In this document: positions 30,166 through 40,301 of the stretch, piece after piece
Position numbering within the stretch: position 1 is the stretch's first letter
How the letters are laid out: every line of letters starts with the position of its first letter
Assembly: GCA_900766005.1 (NCBI GenBank)
Contig: CAAFTU010000040.1
Coordinates: forward strand, 42,327 to 106,326
From: an uncultured Bacteroides sp.
Lineage (GTDB): Bacteria; Bacteroidota; Bacteroidia; Bacteroidales; Bacteroidaceae
Direction of reading: 5' to 3'
DNA length: 64,000 bases
Program-made: the position numbers and the translations under genes
The notes under the pieces: generated by a model
The model's input: only the letters and a program-made list of their open reading frames with translations
Databases searched by the model: none
What the model was told of the DNA's origin: nothing

Positions 30166-32433
30166 TTATTTCTTCAAATCAAAGAAAAGCCGCTTACCGT
30201 GTACCAGTTCATCATGCGTAATGCGGAACTTATTAAATTTCTTTCCGTTCAGCATCATCTGCTTGATATACATAGTACCCTCCTGCGTGCGGTTCGTTTC
30301 AATCACCAGTTCCTTTTCTTTGTAGAACTTCGGATCCAACTGAATCGTTACCTTGTCGAACACAGGAGTCGTCAGCGTATATTCGGGCAATCCCGGACAA
30401 TCGGGATAAAAACCTATCATGTTGAAAATAGCCCAAGACGACATGGTTCCCGTGTCATCGTTACCCGGAATACCATCCGGCTTCGTAGTGAAATATTTAT
30501 CCAGCAGACGCTGCGTTTCTTTCTGCGTACGCCATTCTTCACCCTTAAAGTAGGAGAACAAATGCGGATAAGCAATATCGGGCTCATTAGCCGGATCATA
30601 CAATCCTTCGTCAAAAATCATCTGAAGTTTATCCACAAAAGGCTTCTTACCTCCCATCAGACGAGCCAATCCTTTTACATCATGAGGCACATAGAACGTG
30701 TAGTTCCAGGCATTTCCTTCATGGAAACCAGGACTCGGTTCAAAGTTCTCACCCTGCTTCGGATTGAACGGACCATAGAATTTTCCGTCAGGTAGAATCG
30801 GACGAAGCGTACCGAACTCCTTGCAGTAATAATTACGGTAGCCCATTGAGCGTTTGTGGAACAATGCAGCATCTTCTTTTTTGCCCAAAGCTGCAGCAAA
30901 ACGAGAAAGTGCATAATCGGCAATATAATACTCCAGCGCATGCGATACCGAGTTGTCAAACTGCTCCCGCAAAGGAACATACCCCTTTGCCATATAATCG
31001 TCATTGTCCGGACGCATCAAGTTTTGTGCACCGGGCAGTGTAGCCGATTTATACATGGCCTCGTAAGCCAAATCCACATCAAAATCGCGCAAGCCCTTCA
31101 TCCAGGTATCAACAATCACCGGAATACTCGGGTCACCCTCCATGGTCAGTGTTTCGCGACCATACAGTTCCCATTTCGGCAACCATCCATGTTCGCGATA
31201 CATATCCAGCATGGTACGTACCATTTCAATTTGACGTTCCGGATATACCAATGTAAGCAGCTGATGCACATTGCGATACGTATCCCAAAGCGAGAACACG
31301 GTATAGCGGTCGCCCTTTGTTGTCAAAATACGGTCACCTTCCATCGACGGATACTGGCCGTTTACATCCTGCAAAATATTCGGATGAATCAGCAAATGAT
31401 ACAAGGCCGTATAAAAGACTTCCTTCTGAGCTTCTGTACCACCCTCTACGGTAATACGTGCCAAGTCGCTATTCCACTTCGAACGTGCATCCGACAGAAT
31501 CTGTTCAAAATTCTTGCCTTTCTGCTCAGCTTCAAGGTTCAGACGCGCATTTTCCATGCTGACAAAGGAAACCCCCATCTGCACTTCCACCTGCTCTCCG
31601 TCCTCTGTGTCGAAAGAGAAATAGACACCGATATCATCACCAGCAATTTCTTTATTGTAGCGGGTATACAGTTTATACTTGCCCTGATCAGGATCCCATT
31701 CGGCCTCTACCCCCGTCATCGAACGCTGTTTCTTCCAATAGCCGGTAGACGCAGGCACTTTCTTCACCCGCATTACAAAATAGATAGGAAACACAGCCTG
31801 CGGATTGTAACAGAACGTACCCAGCAGTTTCATACCTTCCACTTCCGTATCACTCACCCGGCGAAGCATCGCACCGCTTTCGTTGGTAAGTCCTTCACCC
31901 AGATTAAGCAAGATATGACTCTTCCCTTTGGGGAACGTAAAACGAGCCACTCCCGTACGCGGTGTAGCAGTCACTTCCGTCTTTACGTTATACTTCGTCA
32001 GGAAGTTGGAATAATAGCCCGGAGTAGCCTGTTCATCCGTATATTTACTGCCATATTCCTTATAATCCACATTCAGATCGCCTGTTGTAGGCATCAGCAG
32101 CAGAGAACCCAGTTCCGGGCACCCCACTCCACTCAAATTCACATGCGCATAGCCAGTAAAAAAGCAGTTGGTATACTCATAAGAAGTAGACCACCAGCGC
32201 GCATCCTTGTCATACGTATTGTCTGCCGACCCCATTACGTTGAATGGAACCACCGACATCATACCGTTGGGACAAATGGCACCGGGATGTGTCGTTCCAA
32301 AGTTGGTAGTTCCTACAAAAGGATTGACATAATCCACCGGTAGACGTTTGTCCTTAGGCGAGCTTTCGCCCCCTCCTGCAAAAGCAGGAAGCAGGGCAAA
32401 AGCCAGTATATAAGATAACAACAAACGTTTCAT
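30166..32433 (-). CDS. GH92 alpha-mannosidase, secreted
   Basis: 755 residues with a signal peptide (MKRLLLSYILAFALLPAFAG). The N-terminal part is a beta domain starting VDYVNPFVGT; the C-terminal (alpha/alpha)6 domain has YTVFSLWDTYRNVHQLLTLV, PVIVDTWMKG, FHEGNAWNYTFYVPHD and GNDDTGTMSSWAIFNMIGFYP in pieces, all GH92 hallmarks including the catalytic Glu and Asp positions and calcium site. GH92 enzymes remove alpha-1,2/1,3 mannose from N-glycans. It is the last gene of the MFS-GH130-GH92 operon, so it probably trims mannose for the phosphorylase and importer. Confidence 0.95.
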   Translation of the reverse strand: MKRLLLSYILAFALLPAFAGGGESSPKDKRLPVDYVNPFVGTTNFGTTHPGAICPNGMMSVVPFNVMGSADNTYDKDARWWSTSYEYTNCFFTGYAHVNLSGVGCPELGSLLLMPTTGDLNVDYKEYGSKYTDEQATPGYYSNFLTKYNVKTEVTATPRTGVARFTFPKGKSHILLNLGEGLTNESGAMLRRVSDTEVEGMKLLGTFCYNPQAVFPIYFVMRVKKVPASTGYWKKQRSMTGVEAEWDPDQGKYKLYTRYNKEIAGDDIGVYFSFDTEDGEQVEVQMGVSFVSMENARLNLEAEQKGKNFEQILSDARSKWNSDLARITVEGGTEAQKEVFYTALYHLLIHPNILQDVNGQYPSMEGDRILTTKGDRYTVFSLWDTYRNVHQLLTLVYPERQIEMVRTMLDMYREHGWLPKWELYGRETLTMEGDPSIPVIVDTWMKGLRDFDVDLAYEAMYKSATLPGAQNLMRPDNDDYMAKGYVPLREQFDNSVSHALEYYIADYALSRFAAALGKKEDAALFHKRSMGYRNYYCKEFGTLRPILPDGKFYGPFNPKQGENFEPSPGFHEGNAWNYTFYVPHDVKGLARLMGGKKPFVDKLQMIFDEGLYDPANEPDIAYPHLFSYFKGEEWRTQKETQRLLDKYFTTKPDGIPGNDDTGTMSSWAIFNMIGFYPDCPGLPEYTLTTPVFDKVTIQLDPKFYKEKELVIETNRTQEGTMYIKQMMLNGKKFNKFRITHDELVHGKRLFFDLKK

Positions 32434-32439
32434 ACCCTA

Positions 32440-33408
32440 TTAAATGATGCTTGTTCTCTTCGTGAATTCAACAATTTCCTTGATATAACCAAAGGCCATA
32501 CCTACCACTGTGTCAGCAGCACCATAGTACACCGCTACACGTTCGCCGTCTTGCAATGCAGCACATGGGAACACTACGTTGGGCACATCACCCTGCAGTT
32601 CGTACGGAGCAGCCGGGCCCAGCAGATATTCACGTGTACGGTAAAGCACCTTTTCCGGATGATCCTTATCCAGAATAGCCGCACCCATCGCATAACGGAA
32701 ACCGTTGCAAGTCGTAATCACACCATGATAGAACAGAAGCCAGCCTTCGTCTGTAAGGAAAGGCACCGAACCGGCACCGATTTTAGTACATTGCCATGCA
32801 CTTTCGGGGAACGGAGTTACTTTCATTACACAGCGGTGTTCACCCCAATACTTCATATCCGGGCTATAGCTGATATAAATATCACCAAACGGAGTATGAC
32901 CGTTGTCGCTCGGACGGCTCAACATGGCATACTTACCATCAATCTTCTGCGGGAAAAGCACTCCGTTGCGGTTGAACGGAAGGAATGCATTCTCACATTG
33001 GAAGAATTCCTTGAAATCAAATGTATAAGCAATACCGATTGTAGGTCCGTGATAACCATTACACCAAGTAATCCAGTAACGGTCTTCAATCCAAGTCACA
33101 CGCGGGTCGTATTTATATTCCGACTCAATCATTTCTGTGTTACCGGCTTTAAACTGAATCGGTTCGTGGTTGATATCCCAATGAATACCATCCTTACTGA
33201 AACCAGCAAAAATATTCATCTGCACAGCCTTGTTGTCGCAACGGAACACTCCGGCAAAGCCGTCGCCGAAAGGCACAACAGCGCTGTTGAAGATACTGTT
33301 GGATGAAGGAATGTCATAACGTCCGATAACCGGATTTTGTGAATAACGCCACATAACATCCGTGCAACCTGCCGGACGTTCTTCCCAAGGAATTTGAATC
33401 TTGTTCAT
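32440..33408 (-). CDS. GH130 mannoside phosphorylase
   Basis: 322 residues from ATG 33408 (MNKIQIPWEERPAG); 33414 would need TTG. Five-bladed propeller signatures: NPVIGRYDIPSSNSIFN, SEYKYDPRVTWIEDRYWI, NRNGVLFPQKIDGKYAML and KIGAGSVPFLTDEGWLLFYHG, each within the GH130 pattern, with the catalytic Asp in YDPRV. GH130 phosphorolyses beta-1,4 mannosyl linkages, giving mannose-1-phosphate. In Bacteroides a GH130 next to a GH92 and an MFS is known to process Man-GlcNAc from N-glycans; that substrate is inferred. Confidence 0.92.
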   Translation of the reverse strand: MNKIQIPWEERPAGCTDVMWRYSQNPVIGRYDIPSSNSIFNSAVVPFGDGFAGVFRCDNKAVQMNIFAGFSKDGIHWDINHEPIQFKAGNTEMIESEYKYDPRVTWIEDRYWITWCNGYHGPTIGIAYTFDFKEFFQCENAFLPFNRNGVLFPQKIDGKYAMLSRPSDNGHTPFGDIYISYSPDMKYWGEHRCVMKVTPFPESAWQCTKIGAGSVPFLTDEGWLLFYHGVITTCNGFRYAMGAAILDKDHPEKVLYRTREYLLGPAAPYELQGDVPNVVFPCAALQDGERVAVYYGAADTVVGMAFGYIKEIVEFTKRTSII

Positions 33409-33416
33409 AATCAAAA

Positions 33417-34757
33417 TTAGTTATTATTAGTTTTAGTATCGTCGTAAGTAAAAGGTATGAAGTACGTAATCAGGAATGCCGGAATCGTAGCAATCAACAC
33501 ATAGATGAAGAAACTGCGATAACCCAGCAGGTCGCTGAAATAACCACTTACCATACCGGGGAGCATCACACCCAGATTCATGATGCCCGACGCAAACGCA
33601 TAGTGCGACATCTGGTGCTTACCCGGTGCAATCTGCTGCATCATAAAGAGTGTCAGTCCCACAAAACCGAATCCATAGCCGAAATACTCCATCGTGATAC
33701 AAATACCAATCAGGTATAAGTTGTCAGGCTGCATCACGGCAAGGAACGTATAAGCCACAAACGGCAGGTTGAACACACAGCAAAGAGTAAAAAGTGTCTT
33801 TTTCAGTCCGTAGCGTGACACGTAGATACCAGCAAGCAACGAACCGATGACAAAGGCAGCCGAACCGAACACCCCGTTCAACGTACCGATTTCTTTCAAA
33901 GACAGTCCCAATCCGCCCACTTCTCTGGAAGCACGCAAGAAAAGCGGAGCAATCTTCATAATAAATCCTTCGGCCAACCGGTAAAGGATGATGAAACAGA
34001 TATAATAGAAAATATGCTTCTTAGTAAAGAAGTTGCCAATCACAGCCACCAGTTCGCGGCCCACTTCCGATGCCGTTTTCTTCTCGGTAGAAGCCACTTG
34101 CGAAGAAGGAAGCGTCTTGATATGATACAAACCGATGAGCACCATAATGGCGGCAATCACGGCAAAAATAATCATCCAAGCCGATGTATAGGCACCTTTG
34201 TTGGCCTCAATCGAAGCCCCTTCCACAGCACCGAACGACTCTGCCAAGAAACCAGCCATAGCCACCAGTCCGCCATTAGCCACCAGCTTGGCTATATTAT
34301 AAAAGGCACCCTGCACACCGATGTATTTTGCCTGATCAGCCTTGTCCAGTTCGTCCATATACACACCATCACAGGCAATGTCATGCGATGCACCACTGAA
34401 AGCAATAATAGCCATCGTAGAAATACTGATAGCAAAAAAGTAGTCGAAAAACAGAGAGAAAGCCACCACACCAAAGAGCAAACCACTGAGCAACTCAGTG
34501 AGCAGCACAAAGAACTTCTTGGTGCGATACATTTCGAGGAACGGACTCCAGAGGAACTTTAAGGTCCACGGCATCATAATCAAGGAAGTCCAAAAAGCGA
34601 TTTGGGCATCAGACACACCTAAATCCTTGAACATGAAAGCGGAAACTAAATTAATGGCAATAAAGGGAAGCCCCATTGCGAAATAAGCGGTCGGTACCCA
34701 ACGTACCGGACTTTTCTTTTTAAGCGGAGAAATTGTCTTATTCTGCTGCATAATCAT
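33417..34757 (-). CDS. MFS transporter, N-glycan mannoside uptake type
   Basis: 446 residues from ATG 34757 (MIMQQNKTISPLKKK). About twelve membrane helices. WVPTAYFAMGLPFIAINLVS begins the first, and SGASHDIACDGVYMDEL contains a conserved acidic loop found in AmpG-like/disaccharide MFS proteins. It is first in the operon with GH130 and GH92, so its cargo is probably a mannosyl-GlcNAc disaccharide or similar. The stop is 9 bases from the GH130 start. Confidence 0.85.
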   Translation of the reverse strand: MIMQQNKTISPLKKKSPVRWVPTAYFAMGLPFIAINLVSAFMFKDLGVSDAQIAFWTSLIMMPWTLKFLWSPFLEMYRTKKFFVLLTELLSGLLFGVVAFSLFFDYFFAISISTMAIIAFSGASHDIACDGVYMDELDKADQAKYIGVQGAFYNIAKLVANGGLVAMAGFLAESFGAVEGASIEANKGAYTSAWMIIFAVIAAIMVLIGLYHIKTLPSSQVASTEKKTASEVGRELVAVIGNFFTKKHIFYYICFIILYRLAEGFIMKIAPLFLRASREVGGLGLSLKEIGTLNGVFGSAAFVIGSLLAGIYVSRYGLKKTLFTLCCVFNLPFVAYTFLAVMQPDNLYLIGICITMEYFGYGFGFVGLTLFMMQQIAPGKHQMSHYAFASGIMNLGVMLPGMVSGYFSDLLGYRSFFIYVLIATIPAFLITYFIPFTYDDTKTNNN

Positions 34758-35244
34758 AGTAAATAGATAAAAAAGTTTTTTAAAACATATCATGTATAAT
34801 ACAACTCAATGCGAAAAAACACCAAGTCGTTTATTCATTTTTTTTATTTTATTATCATTTGAATGCCGTTTCAAGCCAGTCTGATTCCTTTCTACTCTGC
34901 TTTCTGTTTGCACCGTTCAGTATCTTCTGCCCCAGAAAACCGATTTGGACGATCCCTCAAGCCGCATCTCGCGACCTTTCTCAACCAGCCTCGCATTACT
35001 GCACAAAATTACAAAAAAGCAGTAAATAATGAAACACACACCTCCTTTTTCAAGACTTTTTTTCGAAGACAAACAATACGATTACGAAGCTGAGAGGAAG
35101 TTGACATACAACCATTGCCACCCTGTGTTCAGCAGCACGACCTCACCATAATATTATGGTGTCATGTATACAAGGGCTTGCCAATCATTTATCCCCTATT
35201 TCTTTTCTAAAATCAGCACCTTCCGCCAACTAATCCCCGTAAAA
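34758..35244. other. Divergent intergenic region, no gene
   Basis: Separates the leftward mannoside operon from lemA. It contains AT-rich stretches near 34.8 kb. The small frames in it lack gene-like composition, and no clear -33/-7 pair was found for the leftward operon. Confidence 0.5.
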
Positions 35245-35276
35245 TTTGGAGCATCATTTATATTGTCGTACTTTTA
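35245..35276 (+). promoter_or_regulatory. Promoter of lemA
   Basis: TTTG (35245-35248), 20-base spacer, TACTTTTA (35269-35276), close to the Bacteroides TTTG/TAnnTTTG pattern. It leaves a leader of about 105 bases before lemA. Confidence 0.55.
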
Positions 35277-35387
35277 GCCCCTAAATAAAAAAATGAATAC
35301 ACCGACTAATCAAAATATGCATGATAATAAAAAAACAGATAAGAATCTAAATTAAAAAATGTATCACAATTAAAAACAACTATCACT

Positions 35388-36137
35388 ATGGCAAATCTTT
35401 TGGATGAAGTTACAGGACCTGTCAATGAATCAGGCCGTGACGTACATGTGATTGACCGGCAGCTGCCTGTCAAGATAGGCTTCGGCTCTACGCTTTTTGA
35501 AATCGCTCTGTGGGTAACTATCCCTGTGCTTGTACTGGTTTACCTGGCTCTTTTCGGAGCGACAGTAGCCAATCCTCTGCTGGTAGGTATTGCCGGCTGC
35601 CTGGGCGGTATGTTGCCAGGCATTATTTTCATTTTCATGAAGATATCAGCGCGCAACTATTTCCAACAGCTGGAACAGCGCATTCAAGCAGAGGCCTCCA
35701 ACATTGACAATTTCCTGGAACAGCGTGTGCAAATCCTGCAAAACGTAGTGGGCATCGTCGACCGTGCCGTTGAACTCGACAAGGATGTGATGAAGTCAGT
35801 AGCTGCTCTCCGTGGCGGCAGTGTCAATGCTGGCAATAGAAACGATGTAAACCGTCAGATTGACAACGCTTTCGGACGATTGTTTCCACAGGTGGAAGCG
35901 TATCCAGAACTGAAAGCTCACAATGCCATTGCAGATGCCATGCAACAAAACAGCTACCTGCAACGGGAAATCACCGCTGCCCGAACTGTATACAACAGCC
36001 GCGTGACACAATGGAACACAGACATCTTTGCCTGGCCCACCAAAATGATTGTAGCTGCCCGCCAAGGATACACGACCCGTATTCCGTTTACCGCTTCTGC
36101 CGAAACTCGTGAAATGGCAAGAAGTAAGTTCTTTTAA
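35388..36137 (+). CDS. lemA: LemA family protein
   Basis: 249 residues. Two hydrophobic segments near residues 40-60 and 65-85 (LFEIALWVTIPVLVLVYLAL, GIAGCLGGMLPGIIFIF), then the LemA domain: NYFQQLEQRIQAEASNIDNF, VQILQNVVGIVDRAV and TAARTVYNSRVTQWNTDIFAWP, where the conserved YN and FP residues appear. LemA proteins are membrane proteins with a helical bundle facing the cytoplasm or periplasm; their function is unsettled. It is followed by a DUF3137-like protein, a common pairing. Confidence 0.85.
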   Translation: MANLLDEVTGPVNESGRDVHVIDRQLPVKIGFGSTLFEIALWVTIPVLVLVYLALFGATVANPLLVGIAGCLGGMLPGIIFIFMKISARNYFQQLEQRIQAEASNIDNFLEQRVQILQNVVGIVDRAVELDKDVMKSVAALRGGSVNAGNRNDVNRQIDNAFGRLFPQVEAYPELKAHNAIADAMQQNSYLQREITAARTVYNSRVTQWNTDIFAWPTKMIVAARQGYTTRIPFTASAETREMARSKFF

Positions 36138-36149
36138 TCGTACATAGCC

Positions 36150-37880
36150 ATGCTAAAGGATATTTACGATCCACTATCAGAATACATCAATGTCTTCCGT
36201 GACCGATTCAAAGAGGTAGCAGAAAATACCTTTGCCGAGTTGGCCACGGAAGCCCAGGTGGACATCGAAGCCAATCAAAACACTTGCCGCCAACTTTATG
36301 CACAACAAGAGCTGTATGCTTCTGCACAGACAAGCGTGCGCTGCTGGTCGGCCTTACGCACCTTGCTCTGGATAGCGGTGGCAGTGGGACTTTTCGTCCT
36401 GTTCTTCGGGCAGGAGAAGTTTGATTCAAACACCCTCCTGTGGGTAGGCATCGGCACAGCGCTCTCTTTCTTTTTTCTGCTGGCGGTAGTCTATCCCCGC
36501 CTGAAGAAACTGAAAAACGAACGAGATGATTTAGGAAATGAAGTAGACAAACTCCAAAATGAGGCTTGGGAACAAATGTCACCGCTCAACCGCCTGTACG
36601 ATTGGGATGTGCTGACCCGTATGATGACACAAACTGTGCCGAAGCTGGAATTCGACCCATATTTCACTACGCAACGGCTAGCAGACTTGAAAATGACATA
36701 CGGCTGGGACGACAGTTTCAATTCTGAACGATCCGTTATTTATTCGCACTCAGGACTCATCAACGGCAATCCATTCATCATCTGCCGCACAAGAAGGATG
36801 GAGATGGGAAGCAAAACGTACGTCGGATCGAAAACGATTCATTGGACTACCCGCGAAAGAGGAGCTGATGGCAAATACGAAACGGTATCGCATTCCGAAA
36901 CACTCACAGCTTCAGTCACGGCTCCCTATCCCGAATATCCAGAAAAAACCCGGCTCATCTATGGCAACACAGCTGCTCCCAACCTCATCTTTTATCGCAA
37001 ACAGAGCGGACTGGCAGGCAAAGAGGGAACACTGTCGTACAAATGGAAACGCCGTTCGCTCATCAAGCAGGCCCGCGACTTGAGCAACCAGGATTTTGCC
37101 ATGATGAGCAATGAGGAGTTTGAAGTGGCTTTCAATACAAGCAACCGCAACAACAACCAGCAGTATGCTCTGCTCTTCACTCCCCTGGCCCAAGAAAGCA
37201 TGATGAATTTGCTCAAGGACCGCGAAGTGGGCTACGGAGATGATTTCGACTTTGAGAAACACTTGATGATCAACACGATTGTGTCGAATCACATGCAAGA
37301 GCTCAACCTGGATCTCAATCCGGAGCAGTACCGCCACTTTGATTATGCCAAAGCGAAAAATGACTTCTACACCATCAATGCCCAGTATTTCCGAGCCATC
37401 TACTTCAGTCTGGCTCCGCTGCTGTGTGTACCGATGTATCAACAGATCCGCCCGTTGCACGACATCTACGGACGAGACATGCTGCGCAGAAGTTCGTTTT
37501 GGGAACACGAAGCACTGGCCAACTTCTGGGGCGAGGAGCACTTCAAGCACGCCAGCTGTGTGACCCCTTGTATTCTCAAGACCGAAGAAAGAAGAAGTAA
37601 CAATGACGAAGCTACACTCACTGTGCGGGCCTATGGCTACCGTGCGGAGCAACGGGTGGCCTATATCAAAAAATGGGGAGGAGACGGACGTCTTCATTCT
37701 GTCCCCGTATATTGGGACGAATATCTTCCCGTAACGGGCAGAGGTACTATCTATATGAAAGAAGACAACGAAAAGGAAGACCCGGCTGCCAGCCAGACAC
37801 AACGGCTCAGCCATATCCATCAAGTGCTTCACCAATCACGTCTTGATCTCTACAGACGCCACATTGCCTCAAGAGTTTAA
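36150..37880 (+). CDS. Membrane protein, DUF3137-like, LemA partner
   Basis: 576 residues. Two membrane helices near 70-110 (LRTLLWIAVAVGLFVLFFG, WVGIGTALSFFFLLAVV), an adjacent coiled coil (KKLKNERDDLGNEVDKLQNE), then a large soluble domain with SGLINGNPFIICRTRRME and GNPFxxCR-type strands seen in DUF3137. It is 12 bases after lemA, a frequent neighbour arrangement in Bacteroidetes and Mollicutes. Function unknown; envelope-related role is inference. Confidence 0.68.
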   Translation: MLKDIYDPLSEYINVFRDRFKEVAENTFAELATEAQVDIEANQNTCRQLYAQQELYASAQTSVRCWSALRTLLWIAVAVGLFVLFFGQEKFDSNTLLWVGIGTALSFFFLLAVVYPRLKKLKNERDDLGNEVDKLQNEAWEQMSPLNRLYDWDVLTRMMTQTVPKLEFDPYFTTQRLADLKMTYGWDDSFNSERSVIYSHSGLINGNPFIICRTRRMEMGSKTYVGSKTIHWTTRERGADGKYETVSHSETLTASVTAPYPEYPEKTRLIYGNTAAPNLIFYRKQSGLAGKEGTLSYKWKRRSLIKQARDLSNQDFAMMSNEEFEVAFNTSNRNNNQQYALLFTPLAQESMMNLLKDREVGYGDDFDFEKHLMINTIVSNHMQELNLDLNPEQYRHFDYAKAKNDFYTINAQYFRAIYFSLAPLLCVPMYQQIRPLHDIYGRDMLRRSSFWEHEALANFWGEEHFKHASCVTPCILKTEERRSNNDEATLTVRAYGYRAEQRVAYIKKWGGDGRLHSVPVYWDEYLPVTGRGTIYMKEDNEKEDPAASQTQRLSHIHQVLHQSRLDLYRRHIASRV

Positions 37881-37888
37881 TAAAAAAA

Positions 37889-37915
37889 GAAGGTGTGCCC
37901 AAATGCACACCTTCT
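37889..37915 (-). terminator. Bidirectional terminator
   Basis: AGAAGGTGTGC/GCACACCTTCT stem with a 5-base loop and, on the minus strand, TTTTTTTA after it. It ends both the lemA unit and the DUF1015 unit. Confidence 0.85.
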
Positions 37916-37933
37916 TCAAAAGAGAACGTTGTT

Positions 37934-39181
37934 TTAATCCAATTTATGGATTATCAATCCCGAACGCAATTTCGGTTCGAACCAAGTAGTCTTAGGAGGC
38001 ATGATATTACCCGTATCAGCAATATCCATCAGTTGTTTCATGGACACAGGATACAGAGCCAAAGCCACTTTCATCTCACCGCTATCCACCCGTTTTTTCA
38101 ATTCTCCTAAACCGCGGATACCCCCCACGAAATCGATACGTTTGTCGGAACGCAAATCTTTGATGCCCAAAATCTCATCCAAAATCAAGTTGGAAGAAAT
38201 AGTCACATCAAGCACACCGATGGGGTCGTTGTCATTATAAGTGCCTTCTTTGGCTGTCAGGCTATACCATTTATTATCAAGATAGAGAGCAAAGTTGTGC
38301 AAACCTGCTGGTTTATAAATATCAGCACCCTTCTCTTCTACCACAAAATTCTTTTCCAAAGCAGCCAGAAACTCTACCGGAGTAAGACCATTGAGATCTT
38401 TCACCACACGGTTGTAATCGATAATAGTGAGCTGACCGGCCGGAAAGCAAACTGCCATAAAATAGTTATATTCTTCATCACCACGATGCTGAGGATTCTG
38501 TTTTGCCTTTTCTGCTCCCACAAGCGCAGCTGCAGCCGAACGGTGATGACCATCGGCAATATACAACGCCGGCATCTGAGCAAATGCAGCCGTAATAGCA
38601 GCAATATCCTCTTCCTGGTCAATCACCCAGAATGTATGGCCAAATCCGTCATCGGGAGCTACAAAATCATACACCGGTTTTTCTGCTGTATACTTCCGGA
38701 TAATAGCATCCAACTGTTCATTGTCGGGATAAGCAAAAAACACAGGCTCGATATTGGCATTGTTCACACGAACATGCTTCATACGGTCTTCTTCCTTGTC
38801 GCGGCGAGTGAGTTCATGCTTTTTGATGACACCATTCATATAATCGGGAACGTACGCACCAACCACGAGCCCATACTGGATCTTCCCGTTCATCGTCTGC
38901 GCATAGATATAATAGTTTTCCTTACTGTCTTGCACCAGCCATCCTTTGTCCTGGAAAAGCTGGAAATTTTCAGCCGCCTTTGCATAGACACGTTCGTCAT
39001 GTTCGTCGGTACCTACAGGGAAATCAATTTCCGGTTTAATGATATGATAAAGAGACTTCTCATTTCCTTCAGCTTCCGTGCGAGCTTCATCCGAGTTCAA
39101 CACATCGTAAGGACGAGAGGCAACCTGCTCCACCAGTTCTTGCGGGGGGCGGATGCCTTTAAAAGGTTTGATTATTGCCAT
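37934..39181 (-). CDS. DUF1015 protein
   Basis: 415 residues starting MAIIKPFKGIRPPQELVEQV. Contains VASRPYDVLNSDEAR near the start, IYADGHHRSAAA-type motif (YIADGHHRSAAAALVG near 210) and AVCFPAGQLTIIDYNRVVKD, all typical of the family. DUF1015 genes sit next to serA/serC in Bacteroidetes and are suggested to be an alternative phosphoserine-related or serine kinase-type function; the active site DGHHR is intact. It ends the serC-serA-DUF1015 cluster. Confidence 0.85.
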   Translation of the reverse strand: MAIIKPFKGIRPPQELVEQVASRPYDVLNSDEARTEAEGNEKSLYHIIKPEIDFPVGTDEHDERVYAKAAENFQLFQDKGWLVQDSKENYYIYAQTMNGKIQYGLVVGAYVPDYMNGVIKKHELTRRDKEEDRMKHVRVNNANIEPVFFAYPDNEQLDAIIRKYTAEKPVYDFVAPDDGFGHTFWVIDQEEDIAAITAAFAQMPALYIADGHHRSAAAALVGAEKAKQNPQHRGDEEYNYFMAVCFPAGQLTIIDYNRVVKDLNGLTPVEFLAALEKNFVVEEKGADIYKPAGLHNFALYLDNKWYSLTAKEGTYNDNDPIGVLDVTISSNLILDEILGIKDLRSDKRIDFVGGIRGLGELKKRVDSGEMKVALALYPVSMKQLMDIADTGNIMPPKTTWFEPKLRSGLIIHKLD

Positions 39182-39212
39182 GGTATTAGAGTTTTTCAGG
39201 TATTAAATAGAA

Positions 39213-39245
39213 AGCCACAGACTCTCGGGCTGACAATCTGTGGCT
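39213..39245 (-). terminator. Hairpin between serA and DUF1015 gene
   Basis: AGCCACAGA/TCTGTGGCT stem with a 15-base loop, followed on the minus strand by TTCTATTTAA. It may be a partial terminator that lowers DUF1015 expression relative to serA. Confidence 0.5.
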
Positions 39246-39261
39246 CTGCCGTTTTTTCGTT

Positions 39262-40182
39262 TTACTTATTCACGCGGAATTTTTCACAGCCATCCTTCAG
39301 GAAGCCCACAATCTGACGAGCAGCAGCTATACCGGCATTTATATTCGCTTCGGCAGTCTGTGCACCCATCTTCTTAGGGGTAGAGAAATAGCGACCGGCA
39401 AATTTCTCAGCCATTTCAGCTCCTGCAGCAGGCATAATATCAGTGACATATTTGAAATCAGCACGTTCTTCCATGAACTGCATCAATTCAGCTTCATTAA
39501 TAACATCCTTTCGAGCAGTATTCACCAGCAAGGCATTCTTTGGCATATTCTTCAGCAAGGCACTGCCGATAGCATTCTTCGTTTCAGCAGTAGCTGGAAG
39601 GTGCAGCGAAACAATCTGGCAATCTTTATACATTTCTTCCACCGAATCATAAGCCTTCACACCTTCTTGTTCGAAAACTTCCTTCGGACAATAAGCATCA
39701 TAAGCCGACACTTCCATTCCGAAGCCTTTGGCAATACGTGCCACGTTGCGACCAACATTACCGAAAGCATGGATACCCAATTTCTTGCCTTTCAGTTCCG
39801 TACCGGATGTACCATTATAGAAATTACGGAAAGCATACACCATCAAACCAAAAGCCAACTCGGCCACGGCATTAGAGTTTTGCCCCGGAGTATTCATTAC
39901 ACATACCCCCTTGGCTGTTGCGGCTTCCAGATCCACATTGTCGTAACCGGCACCGGCGCGCACAACAATCTTCAATTCCTTGGCTGCATCAAGCACTTCC
40001 GCATCAATGATATCGCTACGGATAATGATAGCATGAGCATCTTTCACCGCATCAAGCAGTTGGGCTTTTTCTGTATATTTCTCAAGCAAGGCCAATTCAT
40101 AGCCTGCAGCTTCTATTTCTTTACGGATGCCGTCTACAGCTACTTTAGCAAACGGCTTTTCTGTAGCTACAAGTATTTTCAT
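39262..40182 (-). CDS. serA: D-3-phosphoglycerate dehydrogenase
   Basis: 306 residues, short form without ACT domain. NAD-binding: GKKLGIHAFGNVGRNVARIA near residues 135-154; substrate and catalytic features: RAGAGYDNVDLEAATAKGV near 75-93, VNTARKDVINEAEL near 220-233. Catalyses the first step from 3-phosphoglycerate to serine. It is downstream of serC with a 120-base gap that holds an AGGATGCTG/CAGCATCCT inverted repeat, a possible attenuator. Its His/Glu pair was not individually located. Confidence 0.93.
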   Translation of the reverse strand: MKILVATEKPFAKVAVDGIRKEIEAAGYELALLEKYTEKAQLLDAVKDAHAIIIRSDIIDAEVLDAAKELKIVVRAGAGYDNVDLEAATAKGVCVMNTPGQNSNAVAELAFGLMVYAFRNFYNGTSGTELKGKKLGIHAFGNVGRNVARIAKGFGMEVSAYDAYCPKEVFEQEGVKAYDSVEEMYKDCQIVSLHLPATAETKNAIGSALLKNMPKNALLVNTARKDVINEAELMQFMEERADFKYVTDIMPAAGAEMAEKFAGRYFSTPKKMGAQTAEANINAGIAAARQIVGFLKDGCEKFRVNK

Positions 40183-40301
40183 AATATGGATTCCTTTTTA
40201 TGGTGAAGGATGCTGCATTATCAAATCAGGTTTCTGTCCCACACGGAAAAAGCGGACCAGACTGCTGCGCTAACAATACAGCATCCTATGTGTGTTTAAA
40301 A

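Noticed and set aside
30856..32343. Long plus-strand frame opposite the GH92 gene
   Set aside because: The minus strand reads a full GH92 enzyme with signal peptide; the opposite frame has no domain and is a codon-bias shadow.
38297..39316. Plus-strand frame opposite the DUF1015 gene
   Set aside because: Overlaps a well-supported gene on the other strand over its full length.
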